DNA of 64,000 nt from Anisodus tanguticus (lineage: Eukaryota > Streptophyta > Magnoliopsida > Solanales > Solanaceae), in contig CM067549.1 in NCBI GenBank assembly GCA_034509755.1, positions 39,879,305 through 39,943,304 of the forward strand, given 5' to 3'. Within the stretch, counting starts at the first letter, position 1, and each line of letters starts with the position of its first letter. Position numbers and translations under genes: made by a program. The notes under the pieces were generated by a model. The model searched no databases. It was given only the letters and a program-made list of their open reading frames with translations, and was not told the DNA's origin. This document shows positions 34,260 to 45,645 of this stretch, one piece after another.

Positions 34260-34789
34260 TTATCCTGTGGAGAACTCATAGCATAAGTACCCCATATGGT
34301 TCGACGGAAAACCTAGGAAGACGCAAGGAGTGGAGCGAGGTGCTAAGTTGTGAGGGATCGTGGAGGCAATATTTGGGTAACAAAGACAACAAAAAATTTG
34401 AAGGTGATTGTAGGATGGGATCCGACGGAAGAGGATTTCAGTGGGTATCCTATTTTGGATCGTACAAATAGGTAAGATGTTAAGAATGTGTTCTACCGTT
34501 TTAATGCATAAACCCACAAGGTAGGGGGGAGAGACACATGAAAAAGAAAGGTACGAATCATATTGTTAATTGTGTGGAGAATTCTTTTGGCTTTACCATT
34601 TTGAGGGGAAGTATGGGAGCAGGAGAAACAAAAAACCATGCTATTAGTCGCACAAAAAATTATGAAAAAGGGAGTTATTGAACTCACGACCATTATCACA
34701 TTGAAACATTTTGATGTCTTTTTCAATTTGCGTTTTAACAAATGTATGAAATTCAAGGAATTTGGAGAAAACTTGAGATTTATGTTCAA
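34260..34789 (-). pseudogene. Copia-4 integrase C-terminal remnant
   Basis: Two overlapping frames: 34493-34789 with FSCSHTSPQNGKAKRILHT, where the catalytic Glu of GKAER is replaced by Lys, and 34260-34517 with CVFLGFPSNHMGYLCYEFS. Upstream integrase motifs (zinc domain, first Asp) are absent. Confidence 0.75.
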
Positions 34790-34863
34790 TATTAACCCAT
34801 TAATTGTATTTGTTCATTTTCTTTTACTTTTACTACCACTTGTTTGGTTTAAAAGAATATGAA

Positions 34864-35097
34864 TTATCCAAATCTCATACAGAGTCTTGGACATGTTGAT
34901 TCTTCAGTAATATAACCATTGTTATGATTAATAAAGAAAAATCCAATATTTAACAATTGTTTACCGAGACTGACTGGAAAGATGGATCTGCAATAACGTT
35001 TTGGTCGCAAATGAACTCTTAAATCTTTCATACCAAATAGTAGATGATACAAAGTCACTAACAATTTCTTTTTCTGGTAGAATCGCATGGTGTCCAA
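34864..35097 (-). other. Unidentified open frame
   Basis: 77 residues with a plausibly coding middle (DLRVHLRPKRYCRSIFPVSL, then FFINHNNGYITEES). Not recognised. It lies between the truncated Copia-4 and the host gene's 3' side and may be the remnant of another element. Confidence 0.2.
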
Positions 35098-35174
35098 TAC
35101 CCACTAGCTCAACGAATTCAAGGGGGTGCTCCCTCCCAAGGATTCTCTATTTTCAGAACTCAAACCCGAGAACA

Positions 35175-35314
35175 CGGACTCCATCGACCCCATCACACCA
35201 ATTAATAATCTCGCTAATCAACACCAGTTAGATGAACAACATTGTTAAAAATGAACGGACTCCATCGACCCCATCACAACAATTAATAATCTCGCTAATC
35301 AACACCAGTTAGAT
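35175..35314 (+). repeat. 59-bp direct duplication
   Basis: The segment CGGACTCCATCGACCCCATC ... CACCAGTTAGAT at 35175-35233 recurs at 35256-35314 with about one change, an offset of 81 bases. No function seen. Confidence 0.9.
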
Positions 35315-35639
35315 CAACTTTGAAGTTCGAATGATTTACTGCTACTCCTATTACAAGTCTCCTTTATACTAGTGGAAAAAACTGCACGAGGGGAAACACA
35401 AATAAATGTAGAAAACAGTAGTAAGAAGTGCAATTTAATACATATAAAATTGAGTTTGAGTTCTATGCATTGTGTCAAAAAATATTTACACAACCAAATT
35501 ACTTATCTTTATAGTTTATACTAAGCATTAATTCATAACCTAATACAAAAAGTAACTAACATGCTAATATAAGTTAAACTATAATAGTAATATAATAAGA
35601 ATTATTTACAATGCCCGCGTGTATAAAGCAATGGTCGAA

Positions 35640-35993
35640 CATTCAAGAGATTTATCCATTTTGGGAACCTGGCCCAGTTTGGCCATTCCATTCTTTGTAT
35701 TTACACAAATCTTCAGCACCTACCGTAAGTCATAACTCAAAACAGATCTCTACAGAAACACGGACTCGTGCTAAATAAAGAAACAATAGCAGCTGTACAG
35801 ATTGAAAAAAGCCAACCATAAGTCCATAACTTAAGCTCATGTAACACCCTTGCAAAATAACTTCTTACATCTGATTAAATTTTCTCTCTTTCCATCAATG
35901 AATGATATACAAGAATTCTGGAATGTATATTCAGCAAGAAGCATCTCTAGGAAGTTCAGCCAACGACATTGGTGTAACTTTAGCATCACTTAC
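35640..35993 (-). other. Probable 3' UTR of the ELM2 gene
   Basis: On the minus strand the sequence downstream of the stop at 35994 is non-repetitive and T-rich, as expected for a plant 3' UTR. No unambiguous poly(A) signal was fixed, so the end is approximate. Confidence 0.4.
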
Positions 35994-37837
35994 TTAGTTT
36001 AAGCCATGATCATCTCTGCTCTTGTAACTCCAGGCTCCATCACCAAATACTTCTTCAATCATAGTGCAGGTTGGTAATAAGTCAACTTCATTCTTGGCAC
36101 AGCTCAAATACCCAATATCCCATTCTTTAACGCCGCACGGTCCTAGCACAAAGTCATGCCCACTGTCACTGACAATACTGGCAAAATCACTTGCCCAATG
36201 TCTAACATTGAGAGTCTTCCCCAGAGGTGTTTCTGGAGCTACCCCGGGTTCATCACATGTACAGGAGCCATCATAGCCACTGGCTTTATTTGAAACACCT
36301 CTGTCTAGGTGCTGAATACTGGGCTTGGAGTTGCTGTTAGTATCAAATAACTTATCAGGGCATTCTGCTGACAAATCAGTGAAGACCCTCCTGCTACCAA
36401 AGCCTACAGGTTTGTAGACTTCCCAACTTGAGACACCAATATTCTCATAATATGCCTGTTTATCATCCTCATAAATTCCATTGCAGCCAAGATCGTATTG
36501 ATATTCTGGTGATTCTACCACCGAATCCTCATCTTCATCCGTCATATTATGTTTGTCATCAGCAGTGTCATCAATCTCCTGCCATTCATCATTATCACTG
36601 TCGATGTTGGATGTGTCAAATCTGTTCTGCTTGGCACGTTTTCGCAAAATAAAGACGTTAAAGTAATAGCTGACAAGTTCCTTCCTGGTCCGCAAAGGAA
36701 ATTTGATAGCAAGATTGTTCCAGAAATCCTTGCCTAGAGAAGCAGGGTTTGAGAATACAACCTCATGAAATAAATCCTCTTCCTCTTCCTCTTCACACCA
36801 TTTCTCTGTCACTACCTCTCCCATGCCACAAAAACCCAGCCTAACGAATGTCTCCTCACCAAGGGATATCTTAAGTTTTTCTCTGGCTTCCTGGATGTGT
36901 AGTCGAACACATCTCATGGAACCTTTATCCACACAAGAACATTCACCTCTTCCCATTCCAGCAATCTCCCCCTCCTCCACAGGTAACTCCACATTAGGCA
37001 TAGGAGTGATACACGTTCCAGCAAGTTTATTTTCATCACAAAAATGATCAACACATTCAGATATTAGAGCTTGAGATGGAAGTTTCATGCTCTCATGTGT
37101 TTCCTCCATGATGGGTTTATTCTTACTACCGTGTCCACCCCATTCAGGCAATTTAGCTTGGAAATCTGGTCCAATAAGGATCAACTTTTGAGGAGAATCT
37201 CTCAAAAGAGAGAAATATACCTCCCTTTGAGGTGTAATAGTCCTGGATGGAATATAATATTCAGGTGACCTCAATGTGTCAAAAGGCACCTCAAATCCGA
37301 TGTCTTCTTCACTAGTGCTACTAGTGGGCCAAGAAGAGTTTGAAGCAGAGCCACCAATGCATGTATCGACATCTTGATCAGGAGAAAGGGGAATTTCAGC
37401 AATGTTGTCATTATGAGGTTTCTTGTTATTACCTTCATCTCCACCTATTATAGATATGGAATAGTCCAAAACCAAGAATCAGAAAGGATATGGTATCTAA
37501 AAGATCATTGACATCCAAAGTCTGCAACTAAAAGTGCAACGCCTATATGCAACCTAAAATGAAACTGCTCAAAGTGTTTAAATGAAGTCTCAGGGAGTAA
37601 CAATATTTTGCGTAAATAAAAGCATCACAAATATAGACAACCAACAAGCTACCAAAATGTGAAGCATTCCTGAAGATTCCTTCCTTTACCTGAAGCACAC
37701 GGCTTTATCATGGCCACCGATTCATGATGAAAATAGTCAAAAACTGGAACTATCCGACTGTTCAGTTCTACATGTCTTGGCTGCTTCGATGAAACCTCAT
37801 ATAACTCCTCTTCACTAAATGGCCTCTTTTGCACCAT
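35994..37837 (-). CDS. ELM2/SANT-like domain nuclear protein (spliced, two coding exons)
   Basis: Coding exon 1 is 37690-37837, starting MVQKRPFSEEELYEVSSKQP and ending with donor CTTCAG|GTAAAG. Coding exon 2 is 37444-35994, after acceptor CTATAATAG|GTGGAG. The split codon restores Gly and the joined reading frame is open for 532 residues. An ELM2-like segment begins near residue 140 (IGPDFQAKLPEW). A Cys-containing linker (RGECSCVDKGSMRCVRLHI, near 215-233) and a conserved block follow, then a SANT/Myb-like helix set near 265-320 (W-C-E-E-E-E ... SNPASLGKDFWNNLAIKFP, VSYYFNVFILRKRAKQNR). This arrangement is that of the plant ELM2-domain family related to ARID1/2-type proteins (Arabidopsis AT1G26580/AT2G03470 group, from memory). 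Known ELM2/SANT proteins recruit histone deacetylases in chromatin complexes; a nuclear regulatory role is inferred. The C-terminal 200 residues are acidic and without a known domain. No stops or frameshifts: an intact host gene. Confidence 0.92.
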
Positions 37838-39440
37838 ATTTAACTGCAATGGGAGTTGAAATAAAATACTGAATTTGTAAAAGACCTGAGGGTAGAAGGT
37901 TGTTCCACGCATTTGAAAAATTGTAATCAACGCATACAGAATCATAATTGCATAATACATCCAGAATATAAAATGCTGTCAATGCATATTATCCCTCAAA
38001 AAACAATTAAATGCTACTCCCTCCGTCCCACAATTTATATGATTGTAGTTTGACTGGGCACGAAGTTTAAGGAATAAAGGAGACTTTTGAATCTTGTGGT
38101 GTAAAACAAGCCAAAGATATTTGTGTGGTTATACTTAATCTCGTTGAGCGTAAAAGATAAAGTTTAAAGTTAAATCGTTGCCAAATAAGGAAATATGTCA
38201 TTATTTTTGGGACGGACTAAAAAGGAGAGTGTCATATAAATTGGGACAGAGGTAGTATATCAACGCAAATTTGCCCACCTGGCATGTTGTTGTTGTTGTT
38301 TAATGCAAATTTATCCCTCAAACGAGACTAGTGATCGCTAGAGGAAAAAACATGTTGAAACCATAGTTATTCGCAAAATTGAGCATTTTCCATTAAATCC
38401 CGTCATTTGTGTAGCCAATGAAAAAACTAAACAGGATTCTCTATTAACAATGAATACTTTATGCCACCAGAACAGTAATTTAACTTACAACAACTATGTC
38501 AAGTAAGAACAATTGACCTCAGCCAAGTAAGATGGCAGTCTAAAGTTTCTAATTGGCAATACATATCAGGTGAGTCCACGCCCTTTGCTAAAAAATTGGA
38601 ATAACATTCAATTGGTTATACGTCTTATCATATCATATAAACAGAATAAAACAAATAGATTATTGCTTAAAGAATGCCAATACTATTGGACACAGCTCAA
38701 GTACCTTTATCGTGAGATGTCTTGGTCAAATTAGGCAGGCAAAAATCTTTCAAATTTGGGCTTCTTACAGAATATTTTAAAGATAAAACAGAATTATTAG
38801 GATGAAATATTTTGTTCACTTGAGAGGAAACAGGAATAAATTATTATAATATAATAATAAAAACCCTAACCCTAGATCCCCAATTTTGATTACAAGCAAA
38901 ATAATCAAATCAACCAGAAATTAATTCTGGGTGTCAATAGATTGGAACGATTAAAGAAGAAATCCCATAAATCAAAAATTATTTATAGGGCAGATCGATC
39001 TATTCTATTTTTTATATACAAAAAGGGGAAATCGAAGAAAAACAAAACCGCCAAACAAGAAAATAATTAAGTCACAGGAAATAACGCGGGAATAGAACAG
39101 ATCTGGTGAAGGATAGAAAAGATCTGAAACCCTAACTTCAAAATTCGAATTTTCCAACGGCTAGAGCCAAAAAGGGTATCGATCGATAGAGGAAGATGAG
39201 AATTAGAAGAATCGGAGATTGATTTGAAGATAGAGAGCAAAAATTGAGGGAGAAAGGATGTAGGTTTTGGAATTGGGGTAAAATTGTCGGCGATGAAAAA
39301 GGTAAAGCTAGGGTTAGCAAAGTCTATTGGGCGAAAACTGTAACGCGGGTGGTCAAAAAGGGAACGGTATTTACGGCTAATTACACTAAATACGCCTAGG
39401 CTGTGGTGAAGGAAAATGGCTAATTCGCTACTCAATTAGG
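37838..39440 (-). promoter_or_regulatory. 5' UTR, probable 5'-UTR intron and promoter-proximal region of the ELM2 gene
   Basis: Just upstream of the ATG the minus strand reads CTCCCATTGCAG|TTAAATATG, a strong acceptor six bases before the start codon, so the 5' UTR is spliced. The likely first exon lies around 39060-39330 (pyrimidine-rich, with CTAGGGTTAGC-type motif at 39309 and AGGGTTTCAGATC near 39125, typical of plant 5' UTRs). The donor was not fixed. The intron is about 1.2 kb and carries a Stowaway MITE. Upstream there is only about 100-150 bp of non-transposon sequence before the MITE at 39470-41092 begins. A CCAAT-like motif lies near 39331. Confidence 0.55.
38017..38255. mobile_element. 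Stowaway-type MITE in the 5'-UTR intron
   Basis: It starts CTCCCTCCGTCCCACAATTTAT and ends ATAAATTGGGACAGAGGTAG, the classic Stowaway (Tc1/mariner-derived) terminal repeat. It is flanked by TA on both sides (38015-38016, 38256-38257). 239 bp, no coding capacity. Confidence 0.95.
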
Positions 39441-39469
39441 ATGTGGGAACCTATTTGTTCACTTCCGCT

Positions 39470-41092
39470 CAGTGATGGGTAAAAAATCCGGAGAACCGAA
39501 AAAATCGAATCGAATTTGTTATTCGGTTCGGTTTTTATTCGGTGTTTTAAAAAAATGATTTATTTGAAAAAATCGAACCGAATCAGGATTTAGTGATTCG
39601 GTTTGATTTTTTAATTTTGGATACCGAACCGAAAAAACTGAATTAAATATATATTATTTTTATTTTTTATTTTAGGCTACTACTATCTCTTGAATCATAG
39701 TCATTGAAGCCAATCTATGAAGATTTTATGGAAGTCGAATGCGGCATGAACTTGATTAACACATCACAGAAGAATTGACATAAAATGTTGGGAGAGAAAG
39801 TAGTTGTAAATTGGTGAAACTTTAAATGATCATAACTCTGCGCTTAGAGATGGCAATGGATCTTGGACCGGGTCCGGATCCGGTGGATCCAGATCCGTTT
39901 TATAGGATATGGATCTTCAAAATTTGGACCCGACGGATCCGGATCGGACCGGATCCATTTCTCGACGATCGGATCTGGATCCGGATCTTGTATTTGAGAT
40001 CCGTATCCGGTCCGATCCGACCCGTGGATCCGTTTTTTATTAAATATATTCATAACCTAGAATGTAATTTTATAAGTATTTTCTTAAAATTGCTAAGCAC
40101 ATCCTTGCAAGTTTAATTCTCAAAACAAGTTTAATTTATCCCCGCGTTAACTCAAAAAACCAAAAATAAATAGGTAACTTTGATAATAAAATCAATGTTA
40201 TATTAGTGAATGACTAACATCTCCATAGACAAGTAGTTAAAATTATATTCACTTCATTTGTGAAGATTCCAAGCACATGCAAGTTCTGCATTGTGGAAAT
40301 ACTAGTCACCATTTTCCACAACTATTGTCATTGTCCAACATTTTCAATTAATAGCTCACAATCAAAACGAGACAACAAACAAAATATCTCATATGAACAT
40401 TTCAAAATTGAAACACAGTAAACTGTTAGCTAAGTAAAAATCGTTTGTCAGTTTAAAAAAAATTCTAAGCAAGGTTACATTCTTACAATGCAATTTTTTT
40501 TACATGTGGATCCAGATCCAATCCGTGGACCCGGTGGATCAGATGGATCCGGATTTGGATATGATTTTTATGGACCCGACGGATCTGGATTCATGTATGA
40601 AAATCGAATCTGGATCTGGATCTAGTAGGATCCGGTCCAGATCCGATCCGTTGCCATCCCTATCTGCGCTCGAATGTTCGTTTTACCCGATTTTTTTTTA
40701 TTTTGCGTATTATTTTTAGACGGGGCCGATCAAACTGCCGTAGCAGCCAATTTTTAGAAAAACGTATCAATTTGTGTTTTTCCCCAAATCGATTTTTAAT
40801 TTTCTTTTTCTTTAGTCAAGATCTCACGATATACAATACAAACCAACGTCAAAATTTCGTGGTAATGTAGGGGTGCATGCCAATTTCAGTTTTGGAAATT
40901 CAGTTAAAAAAAAATCCTCGACCCGACCCGACCCACTAGAAAAAACCGATATAATCCGATACGTTCGGCGATATAAACCGAACATATCGGTCATTTTTTA
41001 AAAAAAAAGTTGGATTCGTTTTTTTTTTAAAAAAAATAATTTTTATTCGGTTCATATTTTTCGGATACAAAACCGATATACGTCCACCCCTA
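39470..41092. mobile_element. hAT-type MITE (family M1), interrupted by a second MITE
   Basis: The ends are CAGTGATGGGTAAAAAATCC and CGTCCACCCCTA, matching in inverted orientation those of the copy at 52562-53457 (TAGGGGTGGGC ends). Flanking 8-bp duplication: CTTCCGCT (39462-39469) and CTTCCACT (41093-41100), one mismatch. The subterminal parts are rich in ACCGAA/TTCGGT repeats. Without the inner element (39845-40662) the length is about 0.8 kb. It sits immediately upstream of the ELM2 gene. Confidence 0.9.
39845..40662. mobile_element. hAT-type MITE (family M2) nested in M1
   Basis: 818 bp with terminal inverted repeats TAGAGATGGCAATGGATC and GATCCGTTGCCATCCCTA. It is flanked by a perfect 8-bp duplication TCTGCGCT (39837-39844, 40663-40670). 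Both subterminal regions consist of GGATCCGGATCT-type repeats. There is no coding region. The uninterrupted M1 relative (near 53070-53090) shows the pre-insertion sequence CTCTGCGCTCGG. Confidence 0.95.
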
Positions 41093-41515
41093 CTTCCACT
41101 TGAAAGTATGCGCCCCAAAAAAAAACAAATTAAAAGAAGTTGCAAATTATTATTTTGCAATTTTAAACCAAAACGCTACTAGTGATTTTGATACCTTTTC
41201 TAGGATAAATTTCATGGATGATTATTTAATTTTTATTTTATTACTTCAAAATTATTAAATTACTTCTTTTATCCGACGAATCATTTAATTTTGACTAAGT
41301 ATCGCTTAAAACAAATGAGACATTTATTATGAAAGTTAAGAAAAAAATCATGTTTTTTTTTTTTAAATTTGAAAAGGTACTGTAATGACTTTAAATATTA
41401 TTATCTCACCTTTTTATTTTACTTTTCTATTATTTTCACTTACTTCATGAAAAGTCCGGATAACGGATAGCGACAGTCGATTTTCTCAAATTATTTGTCG
41501 TGGTTATTAAAAATA

Positions 41516-41749
41516 GTTGTCTCAAATTATTTGTCATTTTAGAAGTTCAAAGAACAATTAATTATCTTTTTCTCATTTTATCATTTGTCATTAATGGAGA
41601 TGACACATAAATAGAGTAAGCATTTAATGGAGAGAGATTATAATTTAGACATAAACAAAGGTAAAAATAGTCAAATATCTCTCCTAATTAATACTTCCTT
41701 AAGTGGAGTGTAAAACAAAAAATCGACAAATAATTTGAGACGGAGGGAA
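41516..41749. mobile_element. Degenerate Stowaway-type MITE
   Basis: GTTGTCTCAAATTATTTGTC at the left pairs with GACAAATAATTTGAGACGGAGGGAA at the right. TA flanks both sides (41514-41515, 41750-41751). The left terminus has drifted from the consensus CTCCCTCCGTCTC. A further partial copy of the left arm lies at 41476-41500. Confidence 0.8.
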
Positions 41750-42204
41750 TATTATTTGAATTGTACCATTTTGACCATTAATGAGTTTGTTCTATAATAA
41801 ACTTCCATCATTCCTGTTTATGTGAAAGTAAAGAACTGTTTCTAGTATGAAGCAGTGCGTTGTGGGTAAATGACCTCTTTCATAATTTGAATTGAGAGAA
41901 TACATCATAAGATTTTTAAAATGAGCTTAATATCCCCTTTTAATGATAGAAAAAATTAGGTATAAAAGGCTTATGCTTCAGCCCTAAAGTCTTTAAAAAT
42001 ACAAAATATTGTACATTCCCAAATTTTTAAGAGACTTACACTCCAGCCCCAATATTTCGAAAAATTAAGTCTTCATCCCCAGACTCTTGAAAAAATAATC
42101 CATGTACATAAACAATATTTCTTGCCCAAATTAGAAACAAAAATTAATTTTGCTTCCCTCCAAAAGCGCTCCCCTTCAACTCCCTTTTTCTGCGCGAAAA
42201 ATCA

Positions 42205-42497
42205 CTACCCCAACGACAGGAAACAACTCCAATTCATTTTTTCATTGATGTAAAATCCCACCTTCAGTCCATTATTTGTTTCAAAGGGAACGTTTCTCAT
42301 TTGCAACATTTTCTCAATTTCATTTGACATTTCAGCATTGTCTTTCTCAGGAATTTTGTCAAACACTTTATCTACAATATGAAGAGCAACATTTGCACCT
42401 TCAATTTCCATTTCTCTTTCGTCCTCTATTTCTACAGATTTGACATTGCTAAGAACTTCTGGTTGAATATTTTTAACTCGTTGATGTCTGCATAATC
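42205..42497 (-). pseudogene. Unidentified acidic ORF fragment, cut by Copia-3
   Basis: An open minus-strand stretch reads KNIQPEVLSNVKSVEIEDER, then DKVFDKIPEKDNAEMSNEIE, up to a stop at 42205. It is abruptly bounded by the Copia-3 left LTR. The continuation beyond Copia-3 (49502-49640) is also open on the minus strand (DNNGKHSENDEDQLFDKSFK ... GYVSDDDD) but in a different frame, so either an intron or a frameshift separates them. No family recognised. Confidence 0.4.
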
Positions 42498-44007
42498 TGT
42501 TGGAAATTAGCCTTTGGCGGGGAGATGCGTCCACCCATCTTTGATGAATTAAACACTAGTGTTTCGCATGTTGGAGACCTTGTCTCTTCGCACATGCATG
42601 ATCTACGAAGTGAGTAGATGACCGTAGGGCCAAGAATCGTCTAATTTCGTTGAGAAATGAAAGAGATATTGGTCCACGAAGTAATGTGTTTGAGACATGG
42701 AAATGTGGTGTGGGACAAATCTACCACATCGGTGGGAATAGGAAGAATTGCTCTCTATATAAGTCTCTAATGTGGTAAAGGGTTTGGATCCCCAAGGGGT
42801 ATCCCATGTGTTTAAAGGAGGGAAGACCTAGATGTGCTTGGGTTCAAGGCTAAGCCCACACGCGCGCCGCCGCCGCCGCCCCGTCCGTCCCGGTCTCGGT
42901 CTCGGGTCTCGGGCTCGGGCTCGTCGGTCGTGGGCCGTGGGTGGGCCTTTCGATATTATCTTTTTGGACCGAGAGAACTCGCCGGATGTACGCTTTGATC
43001 CCCGAAGTTTCATATGTACAGTTTGGACCAGAATTCTTTTATATGTACAGTTTGGTCCCTGAAGTTTCAATATTTACAGTTTAGTCCCCATACTTTCTGG
43101 GAAGGTGACGGAAGGCCGTTGGACTGCATTTTTGGAGCATTAATCAGCCATTACTTGGCTGATTAATTCTCCATTAACACCATTACTTGGGGCATTTGGG
43201 CGGCCTTTCTTCAAGGCCTTAATAGCCATTACTTGGTCGTTTTAATGACCTCCTTTAAGGGCCATTACAGCCTTGTTTGTGGCTGTTGGACAGCCCCTCC
43301 TCATGCTATATATTGAGCTTCATTTGGCTGAAAACAAGACTAGAAAACGGGAAGAAAATTGAGCGACAAACAAAGCGAGAAAATAGCACCGGAAAGATAC
43401 GGAAAAATAGCTTATTTCGATCACGAAATTCGCAAACCGGTGGTCGTAATTCTGCAAACCAAAGGTTGTAATTCGCAAAAACAAGTGGCGGAAAAACAAA
43501 GTGACCAAACCCTCACGTATACACAATATATACACTACGAGACACACTATATACACAGAGACAAAAGAGAAGAGTAAAGAGAAACTCTTCCTTCCTATTC
43601 CATATCTTCACAAGTCGAGTCATATTTGTTTTCTTCGACAGCTCAACCTATTGGCTTTGTAGTGTTGAGATTATAGTGTTGTTTTATCTTGGGAGACTAT
43701 TGCCCGCTAACGTAAAAGCATATATACGGGGCAATCTTGTCTTAAGGATAGAGGGCTATCCTCGACTCAACACACAACGTTGTAACCGTCCGTCGATTTA
43801 GTTATTTCTTGATTTCGGGATATCAAGATTGAAGACACAACAAGCTTGCGGCTGTTCTCAACGTTGGCTTTGCTAGGTGATCAAGATTCAAGACACAACA
43901 CCCTTGCGGCGCTTTTGAAGATTGACCATTTATTTATCCTTTCGAACATTTGTAATAGTTATTACTTTCCGTACTGCTTTATAAAGTACATAGAAAAAAT
44001 ACCAACA
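42498..44007 (+). repeat. Copia-3 left LTR
   Basis: TGTTGGAAATTAGCC ... ATACCAACA. CTCTCTATATAAGTC near 42751 is a likely TATA signal. The GC-rich block 42857-42955 differs from the right LTR in repeat number. Confidence 0.95.
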
Positions 44008-44293
44008 ACTTAAGACAAGATTGTATTGTAATACTATTAGTGTTCGAAAGATGTCGGTCAAAAGTTGTGTGACCAAATCGGATATGGCAATGGTTTTCTC
44101 GGTAGAAGAGAGTGATGATGATGAACATGTTCATGGTGTCACCGCTACCAAGACTCGGTGGGAACAAGCGCTCTCGAGAGCACCGAGGATGTCAACGGGA
44201 CAAGAGGAGAAGATCGAAGATGTACTTCTATCTTGCAGCAGAAGGCCTGTATCTGTCCCAGACAAAAGATCCGAATAATGGTAAGAAGGAACT

Positions 44294-44990
44294 GGACACT
44301 CAGTTTGATGAAGTGACTGGAGTGAGCCAGAATCCGAATTGGGATAAGTAGTTTTTCTTACTTGTCAAGAATAAAGATTAAATGATGTCTGATTAAAAAT
44401 TGATTAAAGTAGGAGGAATATGAAAATAATTTATATTCCTTACGCTTTAAAGGAAAAAAAAATCAGAAGTTTAATCTCATCTTCTTTCCCGTTTAAAGAT
44501 TGGGTTTTGTAAACGACTTAAAAAGATCCGTTCTTTTAAGTGTAATGATTAAAAGTGTGTAAAGTATGTTCGCACATACGATGGAGAGAGATCCACTAAC
44601 TGTGCGAAAACTGTTACCACTCTTAAGTAAGCGCCAAGAATTATCTGGGCACCAATCTTAACGGAAGGAGTCTAAAAGTTAAAGACGTAGAACCTGTCAT
44701 ATTATTTGGCAGAAGATCCTTCATAGGATGATATTGGACACTCAGTCATACAAAGCCTCCGGGCGACTGGAGTGGGCCAAAATTCTTTGGATATGATGAT
44801 ATTGGACACTCAGTCATATAAAGCCTCCGGGCGACTGGAGTGGGGCCAGAATTTATTTCATAGGAAAAGTAAAGGACACCTAGTGTGGTGGGCCAGAGTT
44901 TCCAGGTCTTAAATGATCTGAAGGCCTAAAGAAAGGCAAAAAGAAATTGGACACTCAGTCTGCCAAAGCAACTGGAGTGGGCCAGAGCAT
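44294..44990 (+). repeat. Copia-3 interior: GGACACTCAG...GACTGGAGTGGGCCAGA repeats
   Basis: Five units begin GGACAC at 44294, 44736, 44804, 44874 and 44949. The second and third form an almost perfect 68-bp tandem pair, each containing AGCCTCCGGGCGACTGGAGT. Between units the sequence drifts. The unit is not part of any copia protein domain I know. Confidence 0.85.
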
Positions 44991-45419
44991 CCAGATCTCA
45001 TATGATCCGGTTACGCCCTAACCACGGGCAAGAGGTTGTTCATGTGAAGCAACGCCACCTCTAAAATCAAAGGGGCTGGAGAGGTTGTCCTCATTAGGAC
45101 TTCAAGGAATAAGATCACTCTAAAAAAAGAGGTGTTACATGTTCCTAACTTGGTTTAAGGGACGCTGTTGGTCAAGCTGGTTTGAGACTAGTCCAACAGG
45201 TCTGTAATAACTAAGAATAGTACAGTACGCCTGTAGCCAAATGGATGATATATTTGTAATCCGTGCATCTATGCCATCATAGATTAAGACACGTTAAATA
45301 GCAAGTCATTCAAAAGCTAACGATGTTGAGATTGTTGCCTTCTGTCGACATAAACCCTCAAAATGAATGTGAGGTAGACGAAGAGGCAAAATCACCTTTC
45401 CAAATTCCGTCAAAGGGAA

Positions 45420-45645
45420 TAGCGAAAGAAGCATCGCTCCTCTAGAACTTAGTCACACCTACTTGGGTGATTTGAAGGTTATACAAAATAGAGGGGGGAG
45501 ACAAGTACGTTATGACCTTCATTGATGATGGTACAACGTATGAAATCCTTTGTTTGTTAAAAAGCAAAGATGAAGCTGTTGAAGCGGATAAGCGCTACAA
45601 AGCAGAAGTTGAAAATCAACTAAGCCTACGGAATGAGTAATTCGT
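45420..45645 (+). pseudogene. Copia-3 integrase remnant
   Basis: A plus-strand frame reads KYVMTFIDDGTTYEILCLLK and DEAVEADKRYKAEVENQLS, the rve core after the first Asp (usual Y-x-x-T-F-I-D-D-x-T-R-Y-x-Y-V-Y-L-L-K). Upstream a stop interrupts the LVTPTW segment, where HTDL would stand. Nothing of the second Asp or the Glu is recognisable. Confidence 0.75.

Larger units (their letters stand above)
32280..34797 (-). mobile_element. Copia-4: 5'-truncated Ty1/copia fragment, minus strand
   Basis: The order on the minus strand is integrase C-part, linker, RT, RNase H, polypurine-like GGGGGTG, then a probable 3' LTR (32280-32434, TG...CA, carrying an (AT)n(AC)n microsatellite). Gag, protease and most of integrase are missing, as is the 5' LTR. 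It resembles Copia-2 in protein motifs (LSRSSA, NPVQHQRTKHIEMDIHFVRE) but is a different, older family copy. Confidence 0.8.

Noticed and set aside
38280..38300. Second SINE tail (TGTTGTTGTTGTTT) in the ELM2 5'-UTR intron
   Set aside because: Only the TTG run is present; the conserved GAGCCGAGGGTC and GGGTATG blocks are absent.
39067..39435. 122-residue minus-strand frame upstream of the ELM2 gene
   Set aside because: It coincides with the pyrimidine-rich 5' UTR region. The peptide is Ser/Phe/Ile-rich, as expected from CT-rich DNA, and has no domain.
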